Positions 14,571-22,359 of a stretch of 55,616 bases of DNA are shown here, one piece after another (the stretch's first letter is position 1; every line of letters starts with the position of its first letter). The stretch covers positions 1 through 55,616 of the forward strand of contig UQIL01000015.1 in the NCBI GenBank assembly GCA_900541025.1. Reading direction: 5' to 3'. Source of the stretch: an uncultured Collinsella sp. (GTDB taxonomy: Bacteria > Actinomycetota > Coriobacteriia > Coriobacteriales > Coriobacteriaceae). The position numbers and the translations under genes are program-made. The notes beneath the pieces were generated by a model. That model was given only the letters and a program-made list of their open reading frames with translations. It had not been told where the DNA came from and did no database searches.

Positions 14571-15682
14571 TGGCGGCGGCGCAGCCGGTTCGCTCCGGTA
14601 TCGACTTTTCGGCATTTCGCGACCCCAAGCTGGCTCGCGAGCTCATCGACCGTATTCATGAGCTTGTCGGCAACCGCAGCATCAACCTTATGGAAGTCTG
14701 CGGTACGCATACCGTGAGCATTGGCCGCTATGGCTTTCGCTCCATTATGCCGACGGGACTCAAACTGCTAAGCGGCCCGGGATGCCCCGTTTGCGTTACC
14801 GCCAACCGCGACATCGATCACGCAATCGCGCTTTCCAACATGGACGGCGCCATCATCACCACCTTTGGCGACATGATGCGCGTGCCCGGATCGTCCACCT
14901 CGCTTGCCGCGCAAAAGGCGGCGGGGCGCGACATCCGCATCGTCTACTCCCCGCTCGACGCACTCGACATTGCCGAGCAAAATCCCGAACGTCCGGTCAT
15001 CTTTATGGGCGTCGGCTTTGAGACCACAACGCCCACCATTGCCGCCGCTATCCTGGAGGCCGACGCGCGCGGGCTCCAGAACTTCTCGGTCTACTGTGCT
15101 CACAAGACCACGCCGCCGGCTCTGCGTGCGATCTCCAACGACCCCGAGACGACCATCGACGGCTTTATCCTGCCCGGTCACGTCGCCACCATCACAGGCC
15201 TGGCACCCTTTGGGTTTTTGGTCGACGAGTTTAAGACCCCGGGTGTAGTCACCGGGTTTGAGCCGGTCGATATCTTGCAGGGTATCTGCATGCTGGTCCA
15301 GATGGTTGTCGAGGGCCAGCCTGCAATCGACAACGCCTACCGCCGTGGCGTCGATGCAGACGGCAATCCCGTAGCGCGCCAGCTGGTCGAGCAGGTATTT
15401 GAGCCGTGCGACACCACGTGGCGCGGGCTGGGACCGATTGCCAACTCGGGTCTTTCCATCCGCCCTGAGTTCTCATGCTTTGATGCGCGCGCCCGCTTCG
15501 ATGTGCCCGTTGAGGCGACGGTCGAGCCACGCGGGTGCCGCTGCGGCGACGTGCTGCGCGGCGCCATCACGCCGAGCGACTGCCCGTTGTTTGGCCGCAC
15601 CTGCACGCCCGAGCACCCCGTCGGCCCGTGCATGGTGAGCTCCGAAGGCAGCTGCGCGGCGTACTACCGCTACCGCGACTAG
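14570..15682 (+). CDS. hypD: Hydrogenase maturation protein HypD
   Basis: HypD is the iron-sulfur scaffold on which the Fe(CN)2CO unit of NiFe hydrogenase is built, together with HypC and HypE. The 370-residue length is normal. Conserved blocks include NLMEVCGTHTVSIGRYG, LLSGPGCPVCVT, FMGVGFETTTPT, GFILPGHVATITG and the C-terminal cysteine-rich region ending CGDVLRGAITPSDCPLFG. That region holds the [4Fe-4S] ligands. The start is the GTG overlapping the last base of hypC; no ATG occurs before the conserved region. Gene order hypF-hypC-hypD-hypE is standard. Confidence 0.97.
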   Translation: MAAAQPVRSGIDFSAFRDPKLARELIDRIHELVGNRSINLMEVCGTHTVSIGRYGFRSIMPTGLKLLSGPGCPVCVTANRDIDHAIALSNMDGAIITTFGDMMRVPGSSTSLAAQKAAGRDIRIVYSPLDALDIAEQNPERPVIFMGVGFETTTPTIAAAILEADARGLQNFSVYCAHKTTPPALRAISNDPETTIDGFILPGHVATITGLAPFGFLVDEFKTPGVVTGFEPVDILQGICMLVQMVVEGQPAIDNAYRRGVDADGNPVARQLVEQVFEPCDTTWRGLGPIANSGLSIRPEFSCFDARARFDVPVEATVEPRGCRCGDVLRGAITPSDCPLFGRTCTPEHPVGPCMVSSEGSCAAYYRYRD

Positions 15683-15730
15683 CCCAGACGCACCCGCACA
15701 CCGGCACCACCCTCGATTGGAGTTTTCGAT

Positions 15731-16765
15731 ATGTCCCATAGCGTTACCGATAGCACTGTCCTGCTGGGCCACGGCTCCGGCGGCCAGATGATGAAGCGCA
15801 TTATCGATGAGGTCTTTCTGGATGCCTTTGGATCGCCCGAGCTGCTTGCGGGCAACGATGCCGGTGTCGCCGCGCTGCCCGCAAGCGGGCGAATCGCCAT
15901 GTCGACCGACAGCTTTGTGGTAACGCCGCAGTTCTTCCCCGGCGGCAATATCGGCCGCCTCGCCGTATGCGGAACCGTCAACGACGTCGCGACCTCGGGC
16001 GCTAACGTGCGTTACCTCTCATGCGGCTTTATCCTCGAAGAGGGCTATCCCATGGATAAGCTCCGCCAGATTGTGCAGACGATGGCCGAAACGGCGCGCG
16101 AGGCGGGCGTGTCCATAATCACCGGCGACACCAAGGTGGTCGAGCGTGGCGGTGCCGACGGCGTCTACATCAATACCGCCGGCGTGGGCGAAGTGCCCGC
16201 GGGCGTAGCGCTCAGCGGTGCAAACTGCCGGCCCGGCGACGCCATCCTGGTATCGGGTACGCTAGGCGACCACGGCATCGCCATCATGAGCCAGCGCGAG
16301 GGCTTGGCGTTTTCGAGCAACATCGAAAGCGACGCTGCGCCGCTCAATCATCTGATTGCCGACGTGCTCGCCGCTGCCCCCGACACCCGCTGCTTCCGCG
16401 ACCCCACGCGCGGCGGCCTGGCATCCACGCTCAACGAGTTTGCCCAGGCCAGCGGCGTTGCCATGGAGATCGACGAGGATGCCGTCCCCGTGCGCCCCGA
16501 CGTGCAGGCGGCATGTGAGATGCTCGGCTACGACGTTCTGCAGGTGGCAAACGAGGGCAAGATGGTCGCCGTGGTGCCGGCCGAGCAGGCCGATGCCGCG
16601 CTGGCGGCCATGCGCGCCGCCCGCTACGGCGAGAACGCCGCCATCATCGGTCGCGTGCTGCCGCTTGCCGAGGGTGCTCGACCCGCCGTGCGCGTACGCA
16701 CCGGCTGGGGATCAACCCGCATCCTCGACATGCTCGTGGGAGAACAGCTGCCCAGGATTTGCTAG
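15731..16765 (+). CDS. hypE: Hydrogenase maturation protein HypE
   Basis: HypE dehydrates the thiocarbamate placed on its C-terminal cysteine by HypF to a thiocyanate, then donates cyanide to the HypC-HypD iron. The 344-residue protein has the PurM/ThiL-like ATP-binding start LLGHGSGGQMMKRII, FSTD-like strand AMSTDSFVV, and DPTRGGLASTLNE. It ends in the invariant PRIC with the acceptor cysteine as last residue. TTGGAG lies about 10 bp before the ATG at 15731. It is the last hyp gene seen; hypA and hypB are not in this window. Confidence 0.97.
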   Translation: MSHSVTDSTVLLGHGSGGQMMKRIIDEVFLDAFGSPELLAGNDAGVAALPASGRIAMSTDSFVVTPQFFPGGNIGRLAVCGTVNDVATSGANVRYLSCGFILEEGYPMDKLRQIVQTMAETAREAGVSIITGDTKVVERGGADGVYINTAGVGEVPAGVALSGANCRPGDAILVSGTLGDHGIAIMSQREGLAFSSNIESDAAPLNHLIADVLAAAPDTRCFRDPTRGGLASTLNEFAQASGVAMEIDEDAVPVRPDVQAACEMLGYDVLQVANEGKMVAVVPAEQADAALAAMRAARYGENAAIIGRVLPLAEGARPAVRVRTGWGSTRILDMLVGEQLPRIC

Positions 16766-16889
16766 GGCGGAACCGCACGGTCGGCGCGATGTGGCCTGAT
16801 GTCCCTGGAGATGTTCAGATTCCAAGCACGCCCAACGCGGAAGCCCAGTATTATGAGGTGCGTTTTGAAACCCAACGACGGGAGCTTTC

Positions 16890-17558
16890 ATGGCAGCAGC
16901 TTTTTCTCATGTGATCTTTGACTTGGACGGCACCATCCTCAACACGCTCGAGGATCTGGCGGCCGCCGGCAACCATACCTGCGAGATGCACGGCTGGCCC
17001 ACGTTTGCCGTGGACGAGTACCGCTACAAGGTGGGAAACGGCATGCTCAAACTGGTTGAGCGCTTTATGCCTGCCGAGTATGCGGGCGACGGTCGCGCCT
17101 TTGAGCAGACGCTTGCCGAGTTTAGGGCTTACTACGGCGAGCACAAGGAGGACCACACCGCCCCCTACGCCGGCACGATTGAGATGCTCGACCGTCTGCG
17201 CGCAGCGGGCGTTCAGCTTGCCGTGCTCACCAACAAGGATCATATTTCGGCAGCCCCGCTTATCGAGAAATACTTTGGCCCCGAGCGCTTTGCGCTGGTA
17301 CAGGGCCGTGTGGACGCATTTCCGCCCAAACCCGAAGCACCCGTCACGCTGCATGTGATGGAGGAGCTGGGCGCCGATCCGGCAACCACACTCTATGTGG
17401 GCGATTCGAATGTCGATGTTCTGACCGGCCACAACGCCGGCCTTAAGAGCGTGGGCGTCAGCTGGGGCTTCCGCGGCCGCGCAGAGCTGGAGGCCGCCGG
17501 CGCCGACTACGTGGTGGACACCCAGGACGAACTCGCGGCGCTGATCTTGGGCGAGTAG
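16890..17558 (+). CDS. HAD-superfamily phosphatase, phosphoglycolate phosphatase-like
   Basis: This is a 222-residue HAD hydrolase of subfamily IA. Motif I is FDLDGTILNT with the nucleophilic aspartate, motif II is VLTNK (threonine), motif III includes the lysine in PPKPEA, and motif IV is YVGDSNVDV. The cap domain is helical, as in Gph phosphoglycolate phosphatases and their relatives. The substrate cannot be read from sequence; phosphoglycolate or another small sugar phosphate are both possible. GGGAG lies about 6 bp before the ATG at 16890. It stands about 120 bp after hypE on the same strand, and co-transcription with the hyp genes is possible but not required. Confidence 0.9.
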   Translation: MAAAFSHVIFDLDGTILNTLEDLAAAGNHTCEMHGWPTFAVDEYRYKVGNGMLKLVERFMPAEYAGDGRAFEQTLAEFRAYYGEHKEDHTAPYAGTIEMLDRLRAAGVQLAVLTNKDHISAAPLIEKYFGPERFALVQGRVDAFPPKPEAPVTLHVMEELGADPATTLYVGDSNVDVLTGHNAGLKSVGVSWGFRGRAELEAAGADYVVDTQDELAALILGE

Positions 17559-17599
17559 CGAGCGGCACCGCTTAACGTAGCTGCGACAATTCTTCCGCG

Positions 17600-17709
17600 C
17601 GGAAAGCGCATCCCGTTTCGGAGCAATCTTCCGGGTCGCACTTTCCGCAACCCACCCCATCCGGAAACCGCGACCCATTATTCGCCCAAAAACCGGTCCG
17701 CATTTTCCC
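17600..17709. repeat. Two-unit palindromic array, 62-bp period
   Basis: Two 48-bp imperfect palindromes lie at 17600-17647 and 17662-17709. They start CGGAAA and end TTTCCG (TTTCCC in the second), with the same 62-bp period as the array at 726-897. Base changes in one arm are partly matched in the other. Confidence 0.78.
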
Positions 17710-17800
17710 GAGCATTCGATGCAACGCTGGCGCAAGGAGTGTCCCTAACTGCCGACAGAAAAAGAACGTCCCCAAGTGCCGCAAGAGTGTCCCTTTTGAC

Positions 17801-17829
17801 TAGTCATTTAAGAACGTCCCCAATGACTA
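17801..17829. repeat. Hairpin with TTAAGNRCGTCCCC loop, copy 1
   Basis: TAGTCATT and AATGACTA form the stem around the loop TTAAGAACGTCCCC. Four other copies in the window have different stems but nearly the same loop. Confidence 0.8.
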
Positions 17830-17846
17830 CCATGGCAACGTCACAG

Positions 17847-18004
17847 GTAGAGGACGGACAGCGAAAACGCCCCTAAGCGAGCAAGGTGACGTGAAATGAA
17901 AGGGCGCTGACCTTCTGGTCGCGCCCTTGAAATTGAACGTCAGATTGCCGCTTAGGGGCGTTTGCAGCGTCGAGCAGTTGCGGCGTTTGGTAAAACGCCG
18001 CAAC
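17847..18004. repeat. Long structured element with conserved pairing, copy 1
   Basis: The element starts GTAGAGGACGGACAGCG. It has an outer stem of 13 bp (ACGCCCCTAAGCG with CGCTTAGGGGCGT), an inner hairpin of AAGGGCGC/GCGCCCTT around the loop TGACCTTCTGGTC, and a closing hairpin GTTGCGGCGTTT/AAACGCCGCAAC. It ends 3 bp from the stop codon of the lipoprotein gene. Copy 2 at 27493-27651 has different stems with kept pairing and identical loops. It could be a structured RNA, a 3' end element or a folded mobile element. Confidence 0.85.
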
Positions 18005-18007
18005 GAA

Positions 18008-18565
18008 CTAGCTCATCATCGCATTCATCATCTCGTTGGTTGCGGAATCGTCGGCAGACCACTCACCGTCGTCATTGCAGGTGTACTTGAAGGTAACCGT
18101 GGTGTCCTTGGTCTTAGCAGCCTTGGTCACATCGACCATAACCTGGCCGGCCATCTTGTACAGCTCGTCATCGGAAGGCATCGAATCGAGCGCGGTGACC
18201 TTCTCCTGATACTGAGTGGCAAAATCCTCGACGATCTGGTTCATGGACTTGCAGGTGATGGTGACCTCGGCAGTTGCGGTACCCTTGTCCTCGTCGACCG
18301 TCACGTCGCCGATCTTGTAGTCAAAGCCCTCGAGATAGCTCTTGGCGTACTCCTTGGGATCGATGCCCAGCTGCTCGAACTCGTCGCCCGAGGCCTCTTC
18401 CAGGCCGGCGAGGAAGTCGTCGCCACCGTTCTTGACCTCGTCAAACTGCGTCGTAAGATCCTCGGTGATGAGTTCCTCCACCGAAGGGCCCCCGCAGCCG
18501 GAAAGCACAACCACGCACGCGACCAGAACAGCCATCAGGGGCGCAAGCAGCAGCTTCTTTTTCAT
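18008..18565 (-). CDS. Putative lipoprotein of unknown function
   Basis: This 185-residue secreted lipoprotein has a Lys-rich start (MKKK), a hydrophobic stretch and the lipobox VLSGCGG near residues 20-26, so Cys24 is the lipid anchor. The mature part is acidic with mixed strands and helices (VTVDEDKGTATAEVTITCKS), resembling small secreted domains of the DUF5105 type; I am not sure of that family. GGAGG lies 6 bp before the ATG at 18565. The stop codon is 3 bp from the structured element at 17847-18004, which may end its transcript. It is probably a monocistronic cell-surface protein. Confidence 0.85.
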   Translation of the reverse strand: MKKKLLLAPLMAVLVACVVVLSGCGGPSVEELITEDLTTQFDEVKNGGDDFLAGLEEASGDEFEQLGIDPKEYAKSYLEGFDYKIGDVTVDEDKGTATAEVTITCKSMNQIVEDFATQYQEKVTALDSMPSDDELYKMAGQVMVDVTKAAKTKDTTVTFKYTCNDDGEWSADDSATNEMMNAMMS

Positions 18566-18740
18566 GACATTCCTCCAAACAAGCGGCGCCGCGTTCCCCG
18601 CGCAGCGCACGTCGTGACAATAAGTCCATATTAGCGGCTCCGTCCAAACCCCTACGTCACAAAAGCGCGGGCGGCTCAATTTGACGAGTGAATGGCCTAT
18701 AAAGCAAGCCCCCTGCAATAAAATGCGCCTGCTCAGCCTA

Positions 18741-18774
18741 TTAAAAAAGGGTGGCCGGATAACCCGACCACCCT
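18741..18774 (-). terminator. Rho-independent terminator after the EIIA gene
   Basis: On the minus strand, AAGGGTGG pairs with CCACCCTT, with an inner CGG-containing stem, and a run of Ts follows. It lies about 25 bp beyond the EIIA stop codon. Confidence 0.85.
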
Positions 18775-18798
18775 TGTGCATCTTCTGGATGCCGCAGA

Positions 18799-19335
18799 CT
18801 ACTTGCGGACGACCTTAACGATGGCGTCACCGGCGGCGACGGCAGACTCGGCCTCGACGGCGAGCTCGACATCGGCAAACTCGGCAGTGTTGGACACGGC
18901 CACAACGACGCAGTCCTTGTAACCGGCGGCAGCGATCTTGGCGCGGTCGATCTTGAGTATGGGCTGGCCGGCCTTCACGACGTCGTCGGCCTTGACGAAG
19001 CCCTCGAAGCCGTCGCCGTTCATGTTGACGGTATCGACGCCAACGTGCACCAGAACCTCGATGCCGCTATCGGACTGCAGACCCACGGCGTGACCCATGG
19101 TGACGGTCACCTTGCCGTCGCAGGGAGCGTAGACCAGATCGTCCTCGGGCCACACGGCGCAGCCCTTGCCCAGCACCTCGCCGCTAAAGACGGGATCGGG
19201 CACGTCGGCCATCTTGATGACCTTGCCCTTGACGGGCGAGCACAGCACGTCGGCGCCGGCAGAAGTAGAGATGGAGGCAGGAGCAGCGGCAGCCGCGGGC
19301 TCAGCCTTCTTCTTGAACATGTCAAACAGACCCAT
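18799..19335 (-). CDS. crr: PTS glucose-type EIIA protein
   Basis: This is a 178-residue stand-alone EIIA of the glucose/beta-glucoside family. It takes phosphate from HPr and passes it to EIIB domains during sugar uptake. The core matches family EIIA: SPVKGKVIKMADVPDPVFSG, then VTMGHAVGL with H82, and VLVHVGVDTV with the phosphorylated H97. Residues 1-28 form an Ala/Pro-rich linker-like N-terminus, suggesting it may once have been fused to an EIIBC. AGGAG lies just before the ATG at 19335. It could serve the EIIBC encoded at 40077-41504, which has no EIIA domain. A promoter and terminator bracket it, so it is expressed alone, downstream of a 6-phospho-beta-glucosidase gene. Confidence 0.95.
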   Translation of the reverse strand: MGLFDMFKKKAEPAAAAAPASISTSAGADVLCSPVKGKVIKMADVPDPVFSGEVLGKGCAVWPEDDLVYAPCDGKVTVTMGHAVGLQSDSGIEVLVHVGVDTVNMNGDGFEGFVKADDVVKAGQPILKIDRAKIAAAGYKDCVVVAVSNTAEFADVELAVEAESAVAAGDAIVKVVRK

Positions 19336-19384
19336 ACGTTTTCTCCTCTTGATTAAGCGCAACGTTATGCGCATGCCTATGGTG

Positions 19385-19413
19385 ATTATAGTGCCAAATG
19401 GCCAAATTGCTAA
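19385..19413 (-). promoter_or_regulatory. Promoter of the EIIA gene
   Basis: On the minus strand a -35 TTAGCA (19408-19413) and a perfect -10 TATAAT (19385-19390) are 17 bp apart, 50 bp before the EIIA ATG. This is one of the best sigma-70-type matches in the window. Confidence 0.7.
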
Positions 19414-19570
19414 GGTAAGAGCTCGAGTCGAGAGCCCTTCCAGGCCCTTCCCAAAACCTTTTCCCCAGTGGCACTCATATTGTCGATTAATCCTCGATAA
19501 GCCCCAGGCGAACGAAAGCGTTCCAGATGCCGCCGTCATCGACGTCGGTGGTCACGCAATCGGCTGCCTG

Positions 19571-19594
19571 TCCGGCGTTCGGCAGAACGCCGGA
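19571..19594 (-). terminator. Hairpin after the 6-phospho-beta-glucosidase gene
   Basis: TCCGGCGTTC and GAACGCCGGA form a perfect 10-bp stem with a 4-base loop, 20 bp beyond the stop codon. There is no clear T-tract, so it may be an mRNA-stabilising stem rather than a true terminator. Confidence 0.55.
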
Positions 19595-19614
19595 ACTCAA
19601 TCGCCGAAACTCAA

Positions 19615-21063
19615 TTACTCCAGGCCCTCGGCGCCGTTGGACTTGATGATCTTCTGGTAGGCGTAGAAGCTGTCCTTGCGGCGGCGCTCGTAGGTACCGG
19701 TGCCGTCATCGTACTTATCGACGTGAATAAAGCCGTAGCGCTTGCGCATCTCGCCGGTGCCGGCGGACACCAGGTCGATGGGGCCCCACCAGGTGTAGGC
19801 GATCAAGTCGACGCCGTCGGCAATGGCCTCGCCCATGGCTTTGATGTGGCTGCGCAGGTAGGCAATGCGGTACGGGTCGTGGATGGAGCCGTCCTCCTCG
19901 ACCTCGTCGTAGGCGCCCATGCCGTTCTCGACCACCATCAGCGGAATCTCATAGCGGGCGTAAATCTCGTTGAGGGCGATGCGCAGACCCAGCGGATCGA
20001 TCTGCCAGCCCCAGTCGGTGGACTCCAGATAGGGGTTCTTGCCGCCAAAGGTCATGTTGCCCTCGGTCATCTCGTGGTCCTTGTGGGTGCCCACGGTGCC
20101 GGACATGTAGTAGCTAAAGGTGTAGAAATCAACCTTGCCGTCGGCGATATCCTGCAGGTCGCCGTCCTCCATCACGAGCTCAACGTCGTTCTCGGCCCAG
20201 AAGCGCTTGGCATAGAACGGGTACTTACCGCGCACCTGCACGTCGGAGCAGTACCAGTTCATGGTATTCATCTCCTGCTGTGTGGCGAACACGTCGGCCG
20301 GATCGCACGTGGCGGCATAGGACAGGATGAAGCAGTCCATGTTGCCCATCTTGAACTGCGGGTAGTGCTCGTGGGCGTAGCGCACGACGCGACCGCTGGC
20401 CACGAACTGGTGATGCAGGGCCTGCATACGGGCCTGCGGCGTAGTGTGGACCGCCGAAGCCGGACCCTCAAAGCCCTGGATCATACTGGTCTCAAAGAGG
20501 TTGCCCATGTCCTGGGTACCGCAGTTGATCTCGTTGAAGGTGAGCCAGAACTTGACCTTGTCTTGATAGCGGTCGAAGACGGTCTGGCAGTACTTCTCAA
20601 AGAAGCCGATGAGCTCGCGGCTCGCCCAGCCGTTGTACTTCTCGACCAGGTGATAGGGCATCTCGTAGTGCGAGAGGGTCACGAGCGGCTCAATATTGTG
20701 AGCGCGCAAGCAGTCGAAAACGCGGTCGTAGAAGGCGAGGCCGGCCTCGTTGGGCTCAGCATCGTCGCCGTTGGGGAAGATGCGGCTCCAGGAGATGGAC
20801 ATGCGGAACATGTTGAAGCCCATCTCGGCGAACAGCGCGATGTCTTCCTCGTAGTGATGGTAGAAGTCGATGCCGTCATGGTTGGGGTAGAAGCGGTTGG
20901 GATCGATGTCGATCGTGATCTGGCGCGGCTCCTTGTAGCTGCCGCCCAGGAAGTGGTCGTCGACGGAAGCGCCGCGGCCGTCCACGTTCCAAGCGCCCTC
21001 AAACTGATTGGCGGCGGTGGCGCCACCCCAATAGAAACCCTCGGGGAACTTGATGTTTGCCAT
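19615..21063 (-). CDS. GH1 6-phospho-beta-glucosidase
   Basis: This 482-residue family 1 glycoside hydrolase cleaves 6-phospho-beta-glucosides delivered by the PTS into glucose 6-phosphate and an aglycone or sugar. The start FPEGFYWGGATAANQFEG is the family N-terminal signature. The acid/base is E178 in LTFNEIN and the nucleophile is E379 in VVENGMGAYDE. The segment SAGTGEMRKRYGFI carries the Ser/Lys/Tyr set typical of phosphate recognition. The ATG at 21063 has AGGAG 6 bp upstream. The 5' region shares AAGTRTC repeats with the second GH1 gene at 53896-55326. A regulator of AraC type lies divergent-distal upstream on the same strand. Exact substrate is unknown. Confidence 0.95.
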   Translation of the reverse strand: MANIKFPEGFYWGGATAANQFEGAWNVDGRGASVDDHFLGGSYKEPRQITIDIDPNRFYPNHDGIDFYHHYEEDIALFAEMGFNMFRMSISWSRIFPNGDDAEPNEAGLAFYDRVFDCLRAHNIEPLVTLSHYEMPYHLVEKYNGWASRELIGFFEKYCQTVFDRYQDKVKFWLTFNEINCGTQDMGNLFETSMIQGFEGPASAVHTTPQARMQALHHQFVASGRVVRYAHEHYPQFKMGNMDCFILSYAATCDPADVFATQQEMNTMNWYCSDVQVRGKYPFYAKRFWAENDVELVMEDGDLQDIADGKVDFYTFSYYMSGTVGTHKDHEMTEGNMTFGGKNPYLESTDWGWQIDPLGLRIALNEIYARYEIPLMVVENGMGAYDEVEEDGSIHDPYRIAYLRSHIKAMGEAIADGVDLIAYTWWGPIDLVSAGTGEMRKRYGFIHVDKYDDGTGTYERRRKDSFYAYQKIIKSNGAEGLE

Positions 21064-21144
21064 GAGCATCTCCTTTGCATCGTGGGTCGATAAGCCGAGT
21101 ATCGCCCACGCGGGAGACATGCGGAGGCGGGGGCGCCAAACCCG

Positions 21145-21203
21145 ATACTTCTTTTCGCAGCGGCACCCCGCCGCCTGCCCGCCCCTGACACTTCCTGACA
21201 CCT
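21145..21203 (-). promoter_or_regulatory. Regulatory element shared with the second GH1 gene, copy 1
   Basis: CTGACACTTCCTGACACCT (21185-21203) and ATACTTCTTTTC (21145-21156) lie about 120 and 85 bp before the GH1 start. The same two blocks, with nearly the same spacing and distance from the ATG, lie before the GH1 gene at 53896-55326. On the coding strand they contain three AAGTRTC or GGTRTC direct repeats, suggesting a common activator or repressor. Confidence 0.6.
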
Positions 21204-21237
21204 GCCAAAAAGGGACAGGTTTATTTTGGTCGGTTTT
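21200..21237. repeat. CCTGTCCC-type palindromic repeat
   Basis: CCTGCCAAAAA and a partly complementary CCGACCAAAAT (opposite strand) surround AAACCTGTCCC. It sits between the GH1 gene and the AraC regulator, touching the regulator's stop codon. Related copies are at 11478-11512 and 24943-24980. Confidence 0.6.
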
Positions 21238-22243
21238 ATCTGGGAAAACGCTGACGATAGGCAGCCGGCGTGCAGCCATAGCGCTCGGCAAACTTTTTGT
21301 AGAAGAAGCTCATGTTGGCATAGCCCGCCTCGCGCGCAGCCGCCTCTGCCGTGGCACCGGCGTCGAGCAGTGCCGCTGCGCGCGCCAGGCGGCCCTCCTG
21401 CACGAGCTGCATGAATGTGCGGCCTGTCTGACGCTTGAGTAGGGCGCTTGCGTAGTTGGGGCTCAGGTGCAGATGGCGGGCGAGGTCGTCGAGCGCGCAA
21501 TCGCAGGCGTGACGCTCGATATAGCCCATAGCAGCCGCGACCTGCGCCGATGGCAGCGCGGGCGCGTCCGATCGCAGAAGACCGGCCTCGTAGCTTTGCA
21601 TGAGCTCGACCAACAGCAGCTCAAACAGCCTCGAGACAATCTGGGGGCTCGCTGGCGTGGGGTCCAGACGCTCGCACAGCATCTCCTGCATGTAGCGGCG
21701 CACGCGACGGCTGCCGCCCGTATGGAAATGCACGTGTCCGCGGTGGTCGGTTTCGTCCGTGAGGGCGTTGAGCAGGAACCGCGAGACCGCGCTTGTGGGC
21801 GAAAGGCTTTGCTCCAGGCTACGGCGCAGCATTGGCCGCGAGATGATGACGCTCAGCATTATGTCGTGCTCACCGAGCTCGCCAACAGCATGCGGGCAGG
21901 CGGCATCGAGCAGGAGGACCTCGTTTTGAGCGAGCATGAGCGGCGCGCCGTTGACGATCTGCGGCGCTCGTCCTCGATAGACATAGCTGATTTCGACATA
22001 ATCGTGCACGTGTTCCGGCACAGGATTGAAGCGCGAGTTGCGAACAATCGATAGCCCCTCGGGCATGCCTTCTTGGTGCAGAGCGAGCGTTGGGTTGCCA
22101 ATTTTACGAATGAATCGGCCATCAATATCTGCCTGATTACCTTGACCGAGTGCATCGCTCCAGTCGTAATGGGCGCCCGCGCGATAGGCGCGTTCACTGT
22201 CGGTCAGCTCGAGTAGCAGGTTATCCAAGCGCGCGAGCTCCAT
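21236..22243 (-). CDS. AraC-family transcriptional regulator
   Basis: This 335-residue regulator has an N-terminal cupin-like sensing domain (VPEHVHDYVEISYVYRGRAPQIVNG, LLLDAACPHAVGE) and a C-terminal pair of helix-turn-helix motifs (ALDDLARHLHLSPNYASALLKRQTG and AREAGYANMSFFYKKFAERYGCTPAAYRQ). The layout is typical of sugar-responsive activators. GGGAG lies just before the ATG at 22243. It is divergent from the large glycoside hydrolase at 22360 (116-bp gap) and lies upstream of the GH1 gene, so either could be its target. The effector is unknown. Confidence 0.93.
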   Translation of the reverse strand: MELARLDNLLLELTDSERAYRAGAHYDWSDALGQGNQADIDGRFIRKIGNPTLALHQEGMPEGLSIVRNSRFNPVPEHVHDYVEISYVYRGRAPQIVNGAPLMLAQNEVLLLDAACPHAVGELGEHDIMLSVIISRPMLRRSLEQSLSPTSAVSRFLLNALTDETDHRGHVHFHTGGSRRVRRYMQEMLCERLDPTPASPQIVSRLFELLLVELMQSYEAGLLRSDAPALPSAQVAAAMGYIERHACDCALDDLARHLHLSPNYASALLKRQTGRTFMQLVQEGRLARAAALLDAGATAEAAAREAGYANMSFFYKKFAERYGCTPAAYRQRFPR

Positions 22244-22359
22244 AGTGCTCCCATCGTTGATTCGGTCATATTCTGCCGTGGTTTTGATATTAGCAGGGCG
22301 GCGCGCTCGACGTACTCTGACTTCAATGGATTTGAAAGGCCGGTTTTGGAGGAGCGTAT

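Larger units (their letters stand above)
17559..18007. other. Repeat-rich intergenic region between converging genes
   Basis: This 449-bp gap between the HAD phosphatase and the minus-strand lipoprotein gene contains no gene. From left to right it holds two units of the 62-bp palindrome (17600-17709), a patch with AGTGTCCC/ACGTCCCC boxes (17735-17800), a hairpin with conserved loop (17801-17829) and a long structured element (17847-18004). All are listed separately. Confidence 0.8.

Noticed and set aside
17847..18004. Integron attC site as explanation of the structured element
   Set aside because: The length and foldback are suggestive, but the conserved attC core sites and an adjacent cassette array are not seen.
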